From assembly GCF_030915485.1 (NCBI RefSeq), contig NZ_CP133266.1, positions 1,426,001 through 1,490,000 on the forward strand: a stretch of 64,000 nt of DNA, in the 5' to 3' direction. The position numbers and the translations under genes were made by a program. The DNA comes from Neobacillus sp. PS3-40 (lineage in GTDB: Bacteria; Bacillota; Bacilli; Bacillales; Cytobacillaceae). Position 1 is the stretch's first letter. Each line of letters opens with the position of its first letter. Shown piece after piece: positions 1-9,308 of the stretch. Below the pieces are notes generated by a model. That model was given only the letters and a program-made list of their open reading frames with translations, made no database searches and was not told where the DNA came from.

Positions 1-554
1 TCAGCAATCATAGCCCCATCCCAATCAATCAGATACAACTGGTTGCATTCTGAAAGTAGCCAGTTGTTATGATTTACATCCCCATGACAGACCACTTTTT
101 CATCACTGTAGACATTAGCACCTTCTTTTGTTAAAAAGGCAATTGTTTTCTGAACTTCTGGCATTGAATGAACTTCTTCATCCAACTCGTCCCTCACCAT
201 TTGAAAAAGGGTTTCTGGCAGTAATGGTGATTTTTCGAGACGTTTCAGCATCCCAAGCAATGGTTCTGAACGATGGATCTTTTTTAGAAGTCTAGCCACT
301 CGCTCATGATTCATATCATGTGGCTTTAGCTCCCTACCTTCAAGCCATTGCTGAGCTGTTATCACATCACCATTTTCCATCCTTTTTGTCCAAACAAGCT
401 TCGGGACGATTCCTTCAGCAGATAAGACTGCGAGGAAAGGAGAGGAATTTCGCTTAAGAAAAAGCCTTTGATCTTCATGCTTGGCATAAAAGGCTTCACC
501 AGTAGCGCCTCCTGCAGGGACAATTTCCCATTCTTGTCCTAATAAATGTTCCAA
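1..554 (-). CDS. ytmP: YtmP-like phosphotransferase / kinase, C-terminus cut by window edge
   Basis: The reading frame is open from 554 down to base 1 with no stop, so the 3' end of the gene lies outside the window. The start is taken as TTG at 554-552, with an AGGTGAG-type ribosome binding site just upstream. The visible 184 residues contain the Brenner-type catalytic motif HGDVNHNNW, followed by LIDWDGA, which carries the metal-binding Asp. This is the aminoglycoside phosphotransferase/choline kinase fold seen in the YtmP family. The true substrate is not known to me. It lies next to amyX as in B. subtilis, which supports the name. Confidence 0.85.
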   Translation of the reverse strand, partial: MEHLLGQEWEIVPAGGATGEAFYAKHEDQRLFLKRNSSPFLAVLSAEGIVPKLVWTKRMENGDVITAQQWLEGRELKPHDMNHERVARLLKKIHRSEPLLGMLKRLEKSPLLPETLFQMVRDELDEEVHSMPEVQKTIAFLTKEGANVYSDEKVVCHGDVNHNNWLLSECNQLYLIDWDGAMIA

Positions 555-642
555 AATTGCTCACCTTCAATTTATCCCGATCTAATGGTGGTAATCTATC
601 TTATTAAAAATACTATATGAATGCAAAATTTACTTTTTTACA

Positions 643-681
643 AATAAAAAATAGCTATTGATACCATCACACAATAGCCAT
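643..681 (-). terminator. Rho-independent terminator after amyX
   Basis: Read on the minus strand, ATGGCTATTG pairs with CAATAGCTAT (one wobble) around an 11-nt loop and runs into a T-rich tail. It lies about 120 bases after the amyX stop and in front of ytmP. Confidence 0.7.
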
Positions 682-798
682 CTTTATAAATTTTATCTCG
701 TAAAGGGTTTTTTAGTCAAGCATATTAAAGAAAACTTGTTGATTGATACATATACACTACTAGAATTTATAATAGAAGTTCTGATTAGTCCAGAGAAA

Positions 799-2943
799 TT
801 ATTTCTTTCCAATAATAATTAGGCAAATTGGTTCCACTATAATTTCCGATGTTCTAATGTTCCGGCTGGGAATAGCAGATGAAATACTTTCATCTGCTAG
901 TACAAACCATTCACCTGTTGGAATCTGAATGGGTTGCCTTGTCAGCGTTGGATTGATCAAAAGGATCATTTCATAAAAATCACCCAAAATATTCTGATAG
1001 GAGAATCCAAGCACAGGTGATGGTAGAGGTATTGTATGTATATTGCGGCGGATTTCAGCTGCTGTGCTCATTCTAAAACATGCATATGACTTTCGAATTT
1101 CGATAATTCCCTTTAGATAATCAATATTTTCGGTATATTTCCATTTTCTATCCCAATCCAGTTGATTAACAGAATCAGGAGAATGATAACTATTTCCCAC
1201 ACCATTTTTCGTGCGGAAAAATTCCTGCCCACTATGAAGGAACGGAATTCCTTGTGATAATAACACAATACTTGTTGCAAGCCGATGGTATTTCATTAGC
1301 ATTGACTCATTGGCATTTTGATGACAAGCCTGTAGCTTATCCCACATAGTGTGGTTATCATGACATTCAACGTAGTTCACAGACTGTGACGGTTCATTAA
1401 ATAAGGAGTTTCCGTTTGTATATAAACCGATACTTCCAGTTATAACCTCCATTGCCGCTTCAAAATAGTGCTCATTTCCAAAAGCATATCCTTTATCATA
1501 CAAATTAAAGGTGTTCCCTTTAATTGTATCTCTGAACAAATCATTAAATTGGGCAATACCCGGAATTTTGGCTTGATTCAAAAGCGATGCCTTCTCTTCG
1601 GTGGGAAGTGGCGTATTTAAATTCCAACCTTCACCCACTAAAAGGATCCCTTCTGCAAGACGATCACACATTTTTTTCACTTCATTCATCGTTTCTACAT
1701 CCATAATTCCCATTAAATCAAAACGAAGGCCATCTATATGATATTCTTCTATCCAAAAGCGAATCGAATCCAAAATATACTTTCTAACCATCTTTCGTTC
1801 GGACGCGAGATCGTTGCCAACCCCAGTTCCATTCGATGGGAGACCAAATTCATTATGTCTAAAATAATACCCAGGAACTATTTTTTCAAATGAGGACTGT
1901 TCACGGTTATATACATGATTATAAACAGCATCCATGATCACCCGAATGCCCTCATGATGAACCTGCTCAATTAATTGCTTCAATTCTACGATTCGGGCGT
2001 ACGGATGTGCAGGATCAGAAGAATAACTACCGTCAGGGACATTATAGTGAAGAGGATTGTAGCCCCAATTGTATTCTTTATTTTTTTCAATCTCGTCTAC
2101 TTCAGCAAAATCATGAAAAGGTAAAAACTCAATATGAGTAATACCTAAATCCTTTAAATAGGAAAGTCCTGTTAATTGTCCACCTTTCCCCTTAGTATTC
2201 TTCTCCGCTGCACCTAGGTAAAGACCTTTATTTTGAACCCCACTATTTGGGTGAATTGTAAAATCCCTTATATGCGTTTCATAAATGATTGCGTCAACTG
2301 GATGTTGAAAAGGTGGAAGCTTCGGCTTTGGCCTATATGTTTTCTTCATTTTTACAATAACGCCTAACTCCCCATTTGGTGTTACTGCTGTAACATATGG
2401 ATCAACCGCTTCATTCCATTTTTGATTAATACAAACATGATAAGAATAATGATAATATTCTAAATCACAAGGAAAAAGAGCTGTCCAAATTCCCTTTTCT
2501 CCCCTTTTCATTTTGGAAGTTTCAGAAAGTGTGCCATTTGGCGAATGCAGCTTTAGTTCTACTTGTGAAGCCGTCGGAGCCCATAGTTTAAATTGGGTTT
2601 GGTTTTCCTCACATCGAACACCAAGATCATCCCCACTATAAAAGAATTTTTCATCAAATTCAGTAGTACGAATAACAGCACCAATTTGAAGGTCTGTTCG
2701 TTCTCCATATTCGTCCATAATCCAATTGATCCTATCAAATGAGATTTCTTTTGAAAGAAAACAGATATACTTTATATAAGGATCGACTTGGCTTTTTTCA
2801 TTTATTTTTAATGGGATATTTTGTAGTCCACAAGATAGGAAAAAGGAGGAGGCTTGCCCATTATGATAGGACTTTGGAAGAAGAATCGTAATGATATTCA
2901 TCTCATCCAGATAAGCCAAGAATTGACGCTCATTGGAAATCAT
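799..2943 (-). CDS. amyX: Type I pullulanase (alpha-1,6-glucan debranching enzyme)
   Basis: This 714-residue GH13 enzyme hydrolyses alpha-1,6 branch points in pullulan, amylopectin or glycogen-derived dextrins. There is no signal peptide, so it probably acts in the cytoplasm. The N-terminal third contains a CBM48-like beta domain (FKLWAPTASQVELKL). The catalytic barrel shows the type I signature YNWGYNP (usually YNWGYDP), DAVYNHVY, the nucleophile in GLRFDLMG, the acid/base in LLVGEGW and the transition-state Asp in ECHDNHTMWD. Its start overlaps the end of ytlR by 4 bases, so the two are probably co-transcribed. It may work with the glycogen genes near the other end of the window. Confidence 0.95.
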   Translation of the reverse strand: MISNERQFLAYLDEMNIITILLPKSYHNGQASSFFLSCGLQNIPLKINEKSQVDPYIKYICFLSKEISFDRINWIMDEYGERTDLQIGAVIRTTEFDEKFFYSGDDLGVRCEENQTQFKLWAPTASQVELKLHSPNGTLSETSKMKRGEKGIWTALFPCDLEYYHYSYHVCINQKWNEAVDPYVTAVTPNGELGVIVKMKKTYRPKPKLPPFQHPVDAIIYETHIRDFTIHPNSGVQNKGLYLGAAEKNTKGKGGQLTGLSYLKDLGITHIEFLPFHDFAEVDEIEKNKEYNWGYNPLHYNVPDGSYSSDPAHPYARIVELKQLIEQVHHEGIRVIMDAVYNHVYNREQSSFEKIVPGYYFRHNEFGLPSNGTGVGNDLASERKMVRKYILDSIRFWIEEYHIDGLRFDLMGIMDVETMNEVKKMCDRLAEGILLVGEGWNLNTPLPTEEKASLLNQAKIPGIAQFNDLFRDTIKGNTFNLYDKGYAFGNEHYFEAAMEVITGSIGLYTNGNSLFNEPSQSVNYVECHDNHTMWDKLQACHQNANESMLMKYHRLATSIVLLSQGIPFLHSGQEFFRTKNGVGNSYHSPDSVNQLDWDRKWKYTENIDYLKGIIEIRKSYACFRMSTAAEIRRNIHTIPLPSPVLGFSYQNILGDFYEMILLINPTLTRQPIQIPTGEWFVLADESISSAIPSRNIRTSEIIVEPICLIIIGKK

Positions 2944-3914
2944 TCAAATTCCTCCCTCTTTAGTTCGATTTCTCTTTTGCCCTGTCTTCGGGTTAACACT
3001 CTTAAGGAGTTAGGTTGAACTTGAATAGTTAAAGGTGTATGGCCAATAAACTCACCATCTGCATGAACAAATAATTTCGAAGAAGAATGGATAGAAATAG
3101 CTCTTCCTTTAAACATTTTTACTTCTTTAAAATGGGTATGTTTCCCCCAAAATACGCTTAAAAAAACAAACAGAAGCTTTATTTTTGACAAAAGGTGGAC
3201 AACTGTTACATCTAATAAACCATCATCAGGGATTGCACTTGGTGAGATCTTCATGCCACCACCATAAAAAGGCTGATTGGAAACTGTTACAAACCACGTT
3301 TGTTCAAATATATGCTTTTTTCCATCAATCATTAAAGAAATTGTTGAACAATCATATGTGAAAAGTTTTTTTAAAAGAATAAATGCGTATACAAGCCTTC
3401 CAAGTGAAAGTTTGTTTAACAAACTCTTCATATTAGATTGATTAACCTCATACGAAATAAGAGCATCAAATCCTGCCCCCATATTATTTACAAAATAATG
3501 CTCTTCATGGCTATTAAGAGTGATTTTCCCGGTATCAATAAAAGGGGAATCATTCTTCATGAGTCTATAAATGACTTGTAATGCTTCAATAGGGTCTGCG
3601 GGAATTTGAAACCCTCTTGAAAAATCATTTCCCGATCCACCTGGAATAAATCCAAGTGTTATGTCGTTATTATTTATGATTCCATTCATTACTTCATGCA
3701 GTGTACCATCTCCACCTACTGCAATAATGATATTGACTTCACGGCTTTTCATTGCAATTTGAGCAGAGAGTTTTTGGGCATGCCCTGGATATTCCGTAAA
3801 AAGGGCAAAATAATGAAGTCCCATCTCCTTTAATTTCAATTCAATTGACTGCCAAATTTTTAAACAGTAGCCATCTCTCGCTTTAGGGTTGATAATAAAA
3901 TAAATTTTTCTCAT
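2940..3914 (-). CDS. ytlR: Diacylglycerol kinase-family lipid kinase YtlR
   Basis: The 324-residue protein carries the diacylglycerol-kinase catalytic domain at its N-terminus: IINPKARDG, then the nucleotide-binding loop VGGDGTLHEVMNG and GGSGNDFSRG. The C-terminal YegS/BmrU-type beta domain ends with HADGEFIG. Family members phosphorylate membrane lipids such as diacylglycerol or undecaprenol-type alcohols; the exact substrate of YtlR is not visible from sequence. It is the upstream partner of amyX with a 4-base ATGA-type overlap. Confidence 0.88.
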   Translation of the reverse strand: MRKIYFIINPKARDGYCLKIWQSIELKLKEMGLHYFALFTEYPGHAQKLSAQIAMKSREVNIIIAVGGDGTLHEVMNGIINNNDITLGFIPGGSGNDFSRGFQIPADPIEALQVIYRLMKNDSPFIDTGKITLNSHEEHYFVNNMGAGFDALISYEVNQSNMKSLLNKLSLGRLVYAFILLKKLFTYDCSTISLMIDGKKHIFEQTWFVTVSNQPFYGGGMKISPSAIPDDGLLDVTVVHLLSKIKLLFVFLSVFWGKHTHFKEVKMFKGRAISIHSSSKLFVHADGEFIGHTPLTIQVQPNSLRVLTRRQGKREIELKREEFE

Positions 3915-3946
3915 TTGAACCTACCCTTATCTTGAAAATAGTTCAT

Positions 3947-4918
3947 TTAGCTTTCTTCTGAAGAATCCCATTCTAATCTTCTGATACTAGTTGTCTGGCA
4001 GTATTGTAGTAAGCTCTCAGCACATTTGAGTTGGATATGCTTAAGTGGCGATTTAAGGGATCTCATCGACTGAAACCATTGCTCAAAGTTTCTCCCCTCC
4101 GCAAACTTCACATCAAAAGGGGCACTTGGATAATCAATATATCCATTTCTGCTTATTATTAATTTATGTATCGGTATTTCAATTTCATGCAATTTAAAGA
4201 TATTTCGAATGATTCTCTCAGAACGATTCAATGAAAGAAGAGGATTCAGAACTTTCTTTTCTTCATTTTGGTTTCGCTTTAGCCAAAATCGATCGTTCGA
4301 ACCAACAAAAACAGCTGAATTTTCCTCTTCCATAAATGTAATGCACCATACATCGGTTGGTGAAATCAAGATTACCTCTACTTCCACCGGCGCCTTTTTT
4401 AAAAGAAAAATAGGATGATAAAGCACCAAAAAAGTATCTGGAAACCGTTGCAGAAAAAACTTTAATTTTTCTTCAAAATAAAACTTAGTATGAAAATTTG
4501 ATTTTTCTGTTAAGGTTGAGCTTGCCCATTTCAATTGAAATCGATAAAGTTGATCTAGAAATTGCCGCTTTAATTCATCAACATTCTCCGGCTTATGCTC
4601 AAATGAAGCTGAAAATTGCAAGGGATCTTCCAAACTTTTAATGATTTCTTCCTGTTCTTTTACTGATTGATTCTCAATTTGGTTGTTGCGAAATAACCCT
4701 TTTATTTTTTGAAAAAAAAGTGGTTTTTCTGTATCTTCCTCTATCCATCCCGAAGATGAAGGCAAAAGTAAGTTGGAAGCATCAAGTCCTTCATTCTCCC
4801 AATTTTCCTTTGTTCGCTCCCATTGTTGTTTTTTCAACCTGACATACCGAGAGGGATAGGTATATATATTCTGTTCATAGCGTGAAACATAATCCTGTAG
4901 TTTAATTAGCTGTCCCAT
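3947..4918 (-). CDS. ytlQ: YtlQ family protein with NERD-like segment
   Basis: The 323-residue, soluble, Glu/Lys-rich protein has no transmembrane helix or signal peptide. The N-terminal 110 residues look helical and charged. The C-terminal half (about residues 130-290) has alternating beta/alpha patterns, and LNPLLSLNRSERIIRNIF resembles the nuclease-related NERD domain, but I do not see a complete catalytic set. Its position between ytlR and the RNA cyclic phosphodiesterase matches B. subtilis ytlQ. Function is unknown. Confidence 0.75.
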   Translation of the reverse strand: MGQLIKLQDYVSRYEQNIYTYPSRYVRLKKQQWERTKENWENEGLDASNLLLPSSSGWIEEDTEKPLFFQKIKGLFRNNQIENQSVKEQEEIIKSLEDPLQFSASFEHKPENVDELKRQFLDQLYRFQLKWASSTLTEKSNFHTKFYFEEKLKFFLQRFPDTFLVLYHPIFLLKKAPVEVEVILISPTDVWCITFMEEENSAVFVGSNDRFWLKRNQNEEKKVLNPLLSLNRSERIIRNIFKLHEIEIPIHKLIISRNGYIDYPSAPFDVKFAEGRNFEQWFQSMRSLKSPLKHIQLKCAESLLQYCQTTSIRRLEWDSSEES

Positions 4919-4948
4919 TTTTTATTGTCCTACCTTTTTATTGATGTT

Positions 4949-5515
4949 TTATTCTAAAAGAATGATACTTTTTGCTTCATATTTAGGCGTCTCGTTAAGA
5001 TGTGTTTGAAATAAGACAATATTTGTTGCTTCAAATACAAGCGGTTCTAACTGAAGTTCATTCCATATTTCAAGGAATTTGGTTTGAAACGGCTCGTTAC
5101 CTTTCCACTTTCTTGCAATCGTAATATGGGAGCGAAATGGTCTTGTTTCCAGTTTGAAACCTGCATCAACACAAGCGGAAAATACCTTCGTTCTTAATTC
5201 TTGTAATTCATTGCTTTCTACAGTATCGGCAAAAAAGATTCGCGGTGAATCCTCTTTTCCAAAAATCCCGAGCTTCTGAATTTGCAATTTTAATGGTTTT
5301 GAACCTCGAACTATCTCTTTCACATTTTTTTCAGCCATTTTTATTTTTTCAGTTGGAGCACTCCCAAGAAAAGCTAATGTTATATGCAAATCTTCATAAT
5401 GCACCCACCGACTAAATGGGATCCTTTTATTTAACTGCTCCAAATATTTTTTCATTATTACTTTTGTTTCTACTGGAATACTTACTGCAAAGAAAAAATG
5501 TGTTTGATGATCCAC
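4949..5515 (-). CDS. thpR: RNA 2',3'-cyclic phosphodiesterase (LigT/ThpR family)
   Basis: The 188-residue 2H phosphoesterase shows both family motifs: HITLAFLG near residue 45 and HITIARKW near residue 130, spaced as expected. Family enzymes open 2',3'-cyclic phosphates on RNA or tRNA halves and can ligate 2'-5' bonds in vitro. It corresponds to B. subtilis YtlP. The gene is 30 bases upstream of ytlQ and probably heads the ytlP-ytlQ-ytlR-amyX run. Confidence 0.9.
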   Translation of the reverse strand: MDHQTHFFFAVSIPVETKVIMKKYLEQLNKRIPFSRWVHYEDLHITLAFLGSAPTEKIKMAEKNVKEIVRGSKPLKLQIQKLGIFGKEDSPRIFFADTVESNELQELRTKVFSACVDAGFKLETRPFRSHITIARKWKGNEPFQTKFLEIWNELQLEPLVFEATNIVLFQTHLNETPKYEAKSIILLE

Positions 5516-5619
5516 TCTTCCGTCATCCTCTCTTTAATTTTAGACTATTTTAATAAAATTGTATCGATTTTAGTTGAAAGATAGTTATGGATATATTTTT
5601 TACAATCCAATGAAATTTT

Positions 5620-5658
5620 AAAAGACGTGCCGCCTGTTTGTTGCGCTGCACGTCTTTT
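5620..5658. terminator. Terminator after dat
   Basis: The perfect arms AAAGACGTGC and GCACGTCTTT surround a 17-nt loop, with A-runs and T-runs on both sides. The hairpin sits just after the dat stop (dat is on the minus strand) and could work in either direction. Confidence 0.8.
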
Positions 5659-5670
5659 TTTCACTAACTA

Positions 5671-6525
5671 TTAAAGATTTCCACACTTGCTTTTGATCTC
5701 TTCTTCAAAAAAAGCTTGAAGCCTTCTCGTTACTGGTCCCGGAACCCCATCCTTGACTATCTTCTTATCAATTTCAATTATTGGCATGACTTCTCCAGTG
5801 GTACTAGAAAGAAATGCTTCATCTGCTTGCATAAGTTCTTCTAAAGTAAATGTACGCTCTACAACGGCTATCGCATTAGCTGTGCATAATCTTAGAATCT
5901 CATCTTTTGTTATTCCTTTTAAAATTAAGTTCGTAGAAGGATGAGTGATAACTACACTGTCCTTTACAATAAAAATATTACTAGAACTTCCTTCTGTAAT
6001 ATCCCTACCTCGATACTGAATAGCCTCAAAACAATTAGCTTCGGCTGCTTTTTGTTTTGCAAGTACATTGGCAAGTAAATTCAAGCTTTTAATATCACAG
6101 CGTAACCACCGAATATCTTCAACAAGAATTGTTTTAACACCTGATTTCAATTTTTCTACTGGTCGATCTACTTCTTTAGTATATGCCACAAGTGTCGGTG
6201 CTACATCTCCTACAGGGAAAGCGTGATTACGAGGTGTAATACCTCTGGAAATTTGCAAATAAATAATCCCTTGTTGGAGAGAGTTTTTCTGAATTAACTT
6301 TTCAAGCAAGCTCATCAATTGCTCTGTTGGATATGGAATAGTGATACATATGCTCTCTGCACTTCTAACAAATCGACGTAAATGCTCCTTTGCGGTAAAC
6401 ATTCTGCCATTATAAACACGAATAACTTCATATACCCCATCACCAAACTGGTAGCCACGATCCTCTACATCCACAAATGCATTAACGCGTTCAATTATTT
6501 CCCCATTTAAAATTGCAAATCCCAT
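5671..6525 (-). CDS. dat: D-amino acid aminotransferase (D-alanine transaminase)
   Basis: This 284-residue fold-type IV PLP enzyme interconverts D-alanine plus 2-oxoglutarate with D-glutamate plus pyruvate, supplying D-amino acids for peptidoglycan. Seen in sequence: DRGYQFGDGVYEVIRVYNG at the N-terminus, the catalytic Lys in DIKSLNLL (about residue 145), and GRDITEGSSSNIF, which binds the cofactor phosphate. Length matches the Bacillus Dat family (about 282). It precedes its own hairpin terminator and follows pepV by 21 bases, so the two probably form a small unit. Confidence 0.93.
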   Translation of the reverse strand: MGFAILNGEIIERVNAFVDVEDRGYQFGDGVYEVIRVYNGRMFTAKEHLRRFVRSAESICITIPYPTEQLMSLLEKLIQKNSLQQGIIYLQISRGITPRNHAFPVGDVAPTLVAYTKEVDRPVEKLKSGVKTILVEDIRWLRCDIKSLNLLANVLAKQKAAEANCFEAIQYRGRDITEGSSSNIFIVKDSVVITHPSTNLILKGITKDEILRLCTANAIAVVERTFTLEELMQADEAFLSSTTGEVMPIIEIDKKIVKDGVPGPVTRRLQAFFEEEIKSKCGNL

Positions 6526-6546
6526 TTTATCGTCTCCCTTTGGATA

Positions 6547-7971
6547 TTATTCCTCCCGAGCTAATTCATAGATAGATTGAGCATAAATGGCCGTTGCTTT
6601 CAGCAAGTCCTCAATAAACATATATTCATCTTTTTGATGGGCAATATCCGGTCTTCCTGGAAAAAGTGGTCCAAAAGCTACTCCCGCTTTGAGGGAACGA
6701 GCATATGTGCCTCCCCCAATTGCAAGCAATTCAGCCTTTTCACCTGTTTGCTCTTCATAAATCTTCATCAAAGTTTGAATAAGGAATTCTTTTTCATCAA
6801 CATGATGCGGTTTAGAATCAGTAAAATTTTCAAGCTGAAATCCCTCTGTTTTGAGAAGGTTTTCTAATTTTTCTTTAGTAGTTTCCATTTTATTTGTGAC
6901 TGGGTATCTACATGTCATACCTATTTTCCCACTGGACTCTTTCGAAAAACTAAGCTTCCCTGCGTTGATTGTTAATTCCCCTGAAATATCATCTGCGAAG
7001 GCAACACCAAGTTTTACACCTCGAGAGTCGCCAAAGAAATAACGCGAAACAAATTGGAAGTAATGGGATGCATTCTCGTCTAAACTTAGCTTAGAAAGAA
7101 ACTCTGCTAAAAAAAGCCCAGCATTTTTACCGTTATTCGGTTCCATGCCATGCGCAGATACTCCCTTAACCTCTAAAATTAATTCACCATTTTCAATTTG
7201 GTTACCATTTTCCAGCCCATATTGCTTCATAAATTCAGTAAATTGTGCAATGATCTCTGATTGCTTATCTTTAACATGAATAGTGGCTTTTGCATAATCA
7301 GGAACCATATTGTATCTTTTTCCAGATATAAAGTTTAGCACCTCAACCTGTGCATTATTATTTTCCTTTTGGACAATTTGTTTCTGAACCATATCAAAAT
7401 CTGAGATTCCCTTTTCTGCGTTTATAATTGGAAAGTCAGCATCCGGGGCAAATCCCAAAGTTGGCATTTCTTCATTTTCAAAATAGTGGTTTACACAGCG
7501 CCAATTGCTTTCCTCATCTGTTCCAATAATCATACGAACCCGTTTTTTTAATGGTAATCCAAGCTCCTTTACAATTTTCATCGCATAATAAGCAGCCATT
7601 GTCGGCCCCTTATCATCTAATGCACCTCTGGCAAATATTTTTCCATCGCGAATTTCAGCAGCAAATGGATCACTTAACCAACCGTCTCCTTCTGGAACAA
7701 CATCTACATGACAAAGGATACCAAGCAGTTCCTTCCCTTCACCAAATTCAAGATGGCCTGCTAAATTACCAACATTTTTAGGTGTAAAACCGTCCTTTTC
7801 ACCCAAGTTAAGCATAAAATCCAATGCCTCTTTCACACCTTTTCCAAGAGGGGCGTCATCAGTAGTATTTTCTTCGTCTAAAAGACTTTTTATATGTAGC
7901 AATTCCTGTACATCCTTTATAAGTGCATCTTTCCTTTTTTCCACTTCATTCATCCAATTAATTTTTGTCAC
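6547..7971 (-). CDS. pepV: Dipeptidase PepV (M20 metallopeptidase)
   Basis: The 474-residue zinc peptidase of the M20A family corresponds to B. subtilis YtjP. Metal-binding and catalytic positions are visible as CHVDVVPEGDGW, GRGALDDKGP-like GALDDKGPTMA, GTDEESNW, and a late AIGGGTYARS with HQKDEY. The middle third forms the lid domain. It cleaves unbranched dipeptides in the cytoplasm. It is transcribed with dat, a common Bacillaceae pairing that links peptide turnover to D-amino acid supply. Confidence 0.92.
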   Translation of the reverse strand: MTKINWMNEVEKRKDALIKDVQELLHIKSLLDEENTTDDAPLGKGVKEALDFMLNLGEKDGFTPKNVGNLAGHLEFGEGKELLGILCHVDVVPEGDGWLSDPFAAEIRDGKIFARGALDDKGPTMAAYYAMKIVKELGLPLKKRVRMIIGTDEESNWRCVNHYFENEEMPTLGFAPDADFPIINAEKGISDFDMVQKQIVQKENNNAQVEVLNFISGKRYNMVPDYAKATIHVKDKQSEIIAQFTEFMKQYGLENGNQIENGELILEVKGVSAHGMEPNNGKNAGLFLAEFLSKLSLDENASHYFQFVSRYFFGDSRGVKLGVAFADDISGELTINAGKLSFSKESSGKIGMTCRYPVTNKMETTKEKLENLLKTEGFQLENFTDSKPHHVDEKEFLIQTLMKIYEEQTGEKAELLAIGGGTYARSLKAGVAFGPLFPGRPDIAHQKDEYMFIEDLLKATAIYAQSIYELAREE

Positions 7972-8401
7972 TTTTCCATTCCTCCTAGCGGGAATATTTG
8001 TATATCTTTATTTTTTGACAATAGCATAAATATAAAAATCTTACCAATTTTCTCTTGTAAACTCTTCAGTTGGAAATTATTTTTTGAAAAGTAAAATTAT
8101 TGGTTATAATCTTATGTCTAAACTCCATAACCTTATATTAGAAGAACATTAGGGGAGGGGATTAGTCTAATAAAAAAAATATTTTAATCATAAATTGTAA
8201 ATTTTTCCTCAATGGTGGAAATTTTCTGAAATTATGGTTACAATGATAGTAGATTGATACCAACCCAGTTTTCATCGCAACCTTTTATGTAAAGGAGATG
8301 TCTGTGGAAAAGAAAACTACATTACCTGAGGATTAACTTCAAAGAAACTGTCAGTCGCAGGAAATTGCCATAGGTTTGAAAAAAGGATAGGGAGTGGTTC
8401 T
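7972..8401. other. Intergenic region between divergent pepV and ytzE
   Basis: This 430-base AT-rich spacer contains no long reading frame. A TATAAT at about 8105-8110, with a poor TTTTGA-like -35 element 17 bases upstream, reads to the right. A second candidate TACAAT lies near 8240. A short start-stop frame with its own ribosome binding site lies at 8304-8336 and is listed separately. Confidence 0.5.
8304..8336 (+). CDS. Possible 10-codon leader peptide upstream of ytzE
   Basis: A strong AAAGGAG at 8291-8297 sits 6 bases before a GTG that opens the 10-residue frame MEKKTTLPED, closed by TAA. It is followed by 65 bases and then ytzE. The good ribosome binding site is the only evidence of translation; there is no homology to rely on. 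It could instead be chance, or a decayed start of a longer gene. Confidence 0.25.
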   Translation: MEKKTTLPED

Positions 8402-8620
8402 TTGAAACCTTCAACTAACCGGATGTTAAACCGCATTAAATGCATCTACATGTTTATTCGAACTAAAGGAACAGTGACTACGCAGGAACTTGTAGAGGAA
8501 TTTGGTATCACTCCTCGCACAATACAAAGGGACTTAAATGTCTTAGCCTATAATGACTTGGTAAGTAGCCCAAGTCGTGGGAAATGGATGGTCACACCAA
8601 AAAAAGTAAAAATATCTTAA
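8402..8620 (+). CDS. ytzE: DeoR-type winged-helix regulator YtzE (DNA-binding domain only)
   Basis: The 72-residue protein consists only of a DeoR-family helix-turn-helix: VTTQELVEEFGITPRTIQRDLNVLAYNDLV is the recognition region. It lacks the sugar-binding domain of full-length DeoR proteins, so any ligand is unknown. The start is TTG at 8402, placed 7 bases after a GGAG ribosome binding site. The position beside pepV matches B. subtilis ytzE. Targets are unknown. Confidence 0.85.
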   Translation: MKPSTNRMLNRIKCIYMFIRTKGTVTTQELVEEFGITPRTIQRDLNVLAYNDLVSSPSRGKWMVTPKKVKIS

Positions 8621-8670
8621 AATCTATAATAAAAATAAAATGATTTTAAAATAGAATCTGTTTTTATTAG

Positions 8671-8705
8671 AACAGCCCCCGAGATTTTCGAGGGCTGTTC
8701 TTTGT
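8671..8705 (+). terminator. Terminator after ytzE
   Basis: AACAGCCCcCGA pairs with TCGaGGGCTGTT around a short loop and is followed by a T-rich run. Confidence 0.85.
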
Positions 8706-8855
8706 TTTGTAACTAAGTTAATGATTAAATAAGAATTAGCTATTCTATTAAATAAACTAACACAATAAGGCAGGGCGGCGAAAAAAGGCTTCACTTAGAT
8801 CCGTAGCGTTAAATTGGATTACTCCGCACCTTTCTATTTACAAGGAGGAACAATG

Positions 8856-9308
8856 ATGGCAGAACATCAATTTCATTTAAAGGCGAACTGGCCTGGATTG
8901 CGTAATGATGTTGGAGATATTGAAGCAGGGAATTTAATTACAAAAGTTTCAATTCCTAAAGAAATGGATGGCCCAGGAATTGGCACAAATCCCGATGAAA
9001 TGTTACTTGGCGCAGCAGCAACCTGCTATATCATCACATTGGCAGCAATGATGGAACGCAGCCATTTGGAGAAGTTACACTTAACAATGGAATCAGAAGC
9101 AATTGTTGATGTAACAAAAGGCGTCTTTACATATAAGAAAATTATCCATCGCCCAAACATCCTATTGAAACATAATGCATCACACCAAGACATATTATTG
9201 GCACAACAGCTAGCTGAAAAAGCAGAATCATCGTGTATGATCAGCCGTGCCATTCAGGGAAATGTAGAGATTGAATTACAACCAACCATTAAAATGGCTG
9301 CTAAATAA
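8856..9308 (+). CDS. OsmC/Ohr-family peroxidase (SACOL1771-type)
   Basis: The 150-residue OsmC-fold protein has the two redox cysteines expected of the family: one in AAATCYIITLAAM and the second in AESSCMISRAI. These enzymes reduce organic hydroperoxides using a Cys-Cys pair. Two consecutive ATG codons exist (8853 and 8856). The AAGGAGG at 8842-8848 gives the better 7-base spacing to 8856; using 8853 adds one Met. The gene is monocistronic and is followed immediately by a copy of the dispersed hairpin repeat, which probably provides its terminator. Confidence 0.88.
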   Translation: MAEHQFHLKANWPGLRNDVGDIEAGNLITKVSIPKEMDGPGIGTNPDEMLLGAAATCYIITLAAMMERSHLEKLHLTMESEAIVDVTKGVFTYKKIIHRPNILLKHNASHQDILLAQQLAEKAESSCMISRAIQGNVEIELQPTIKMAAK

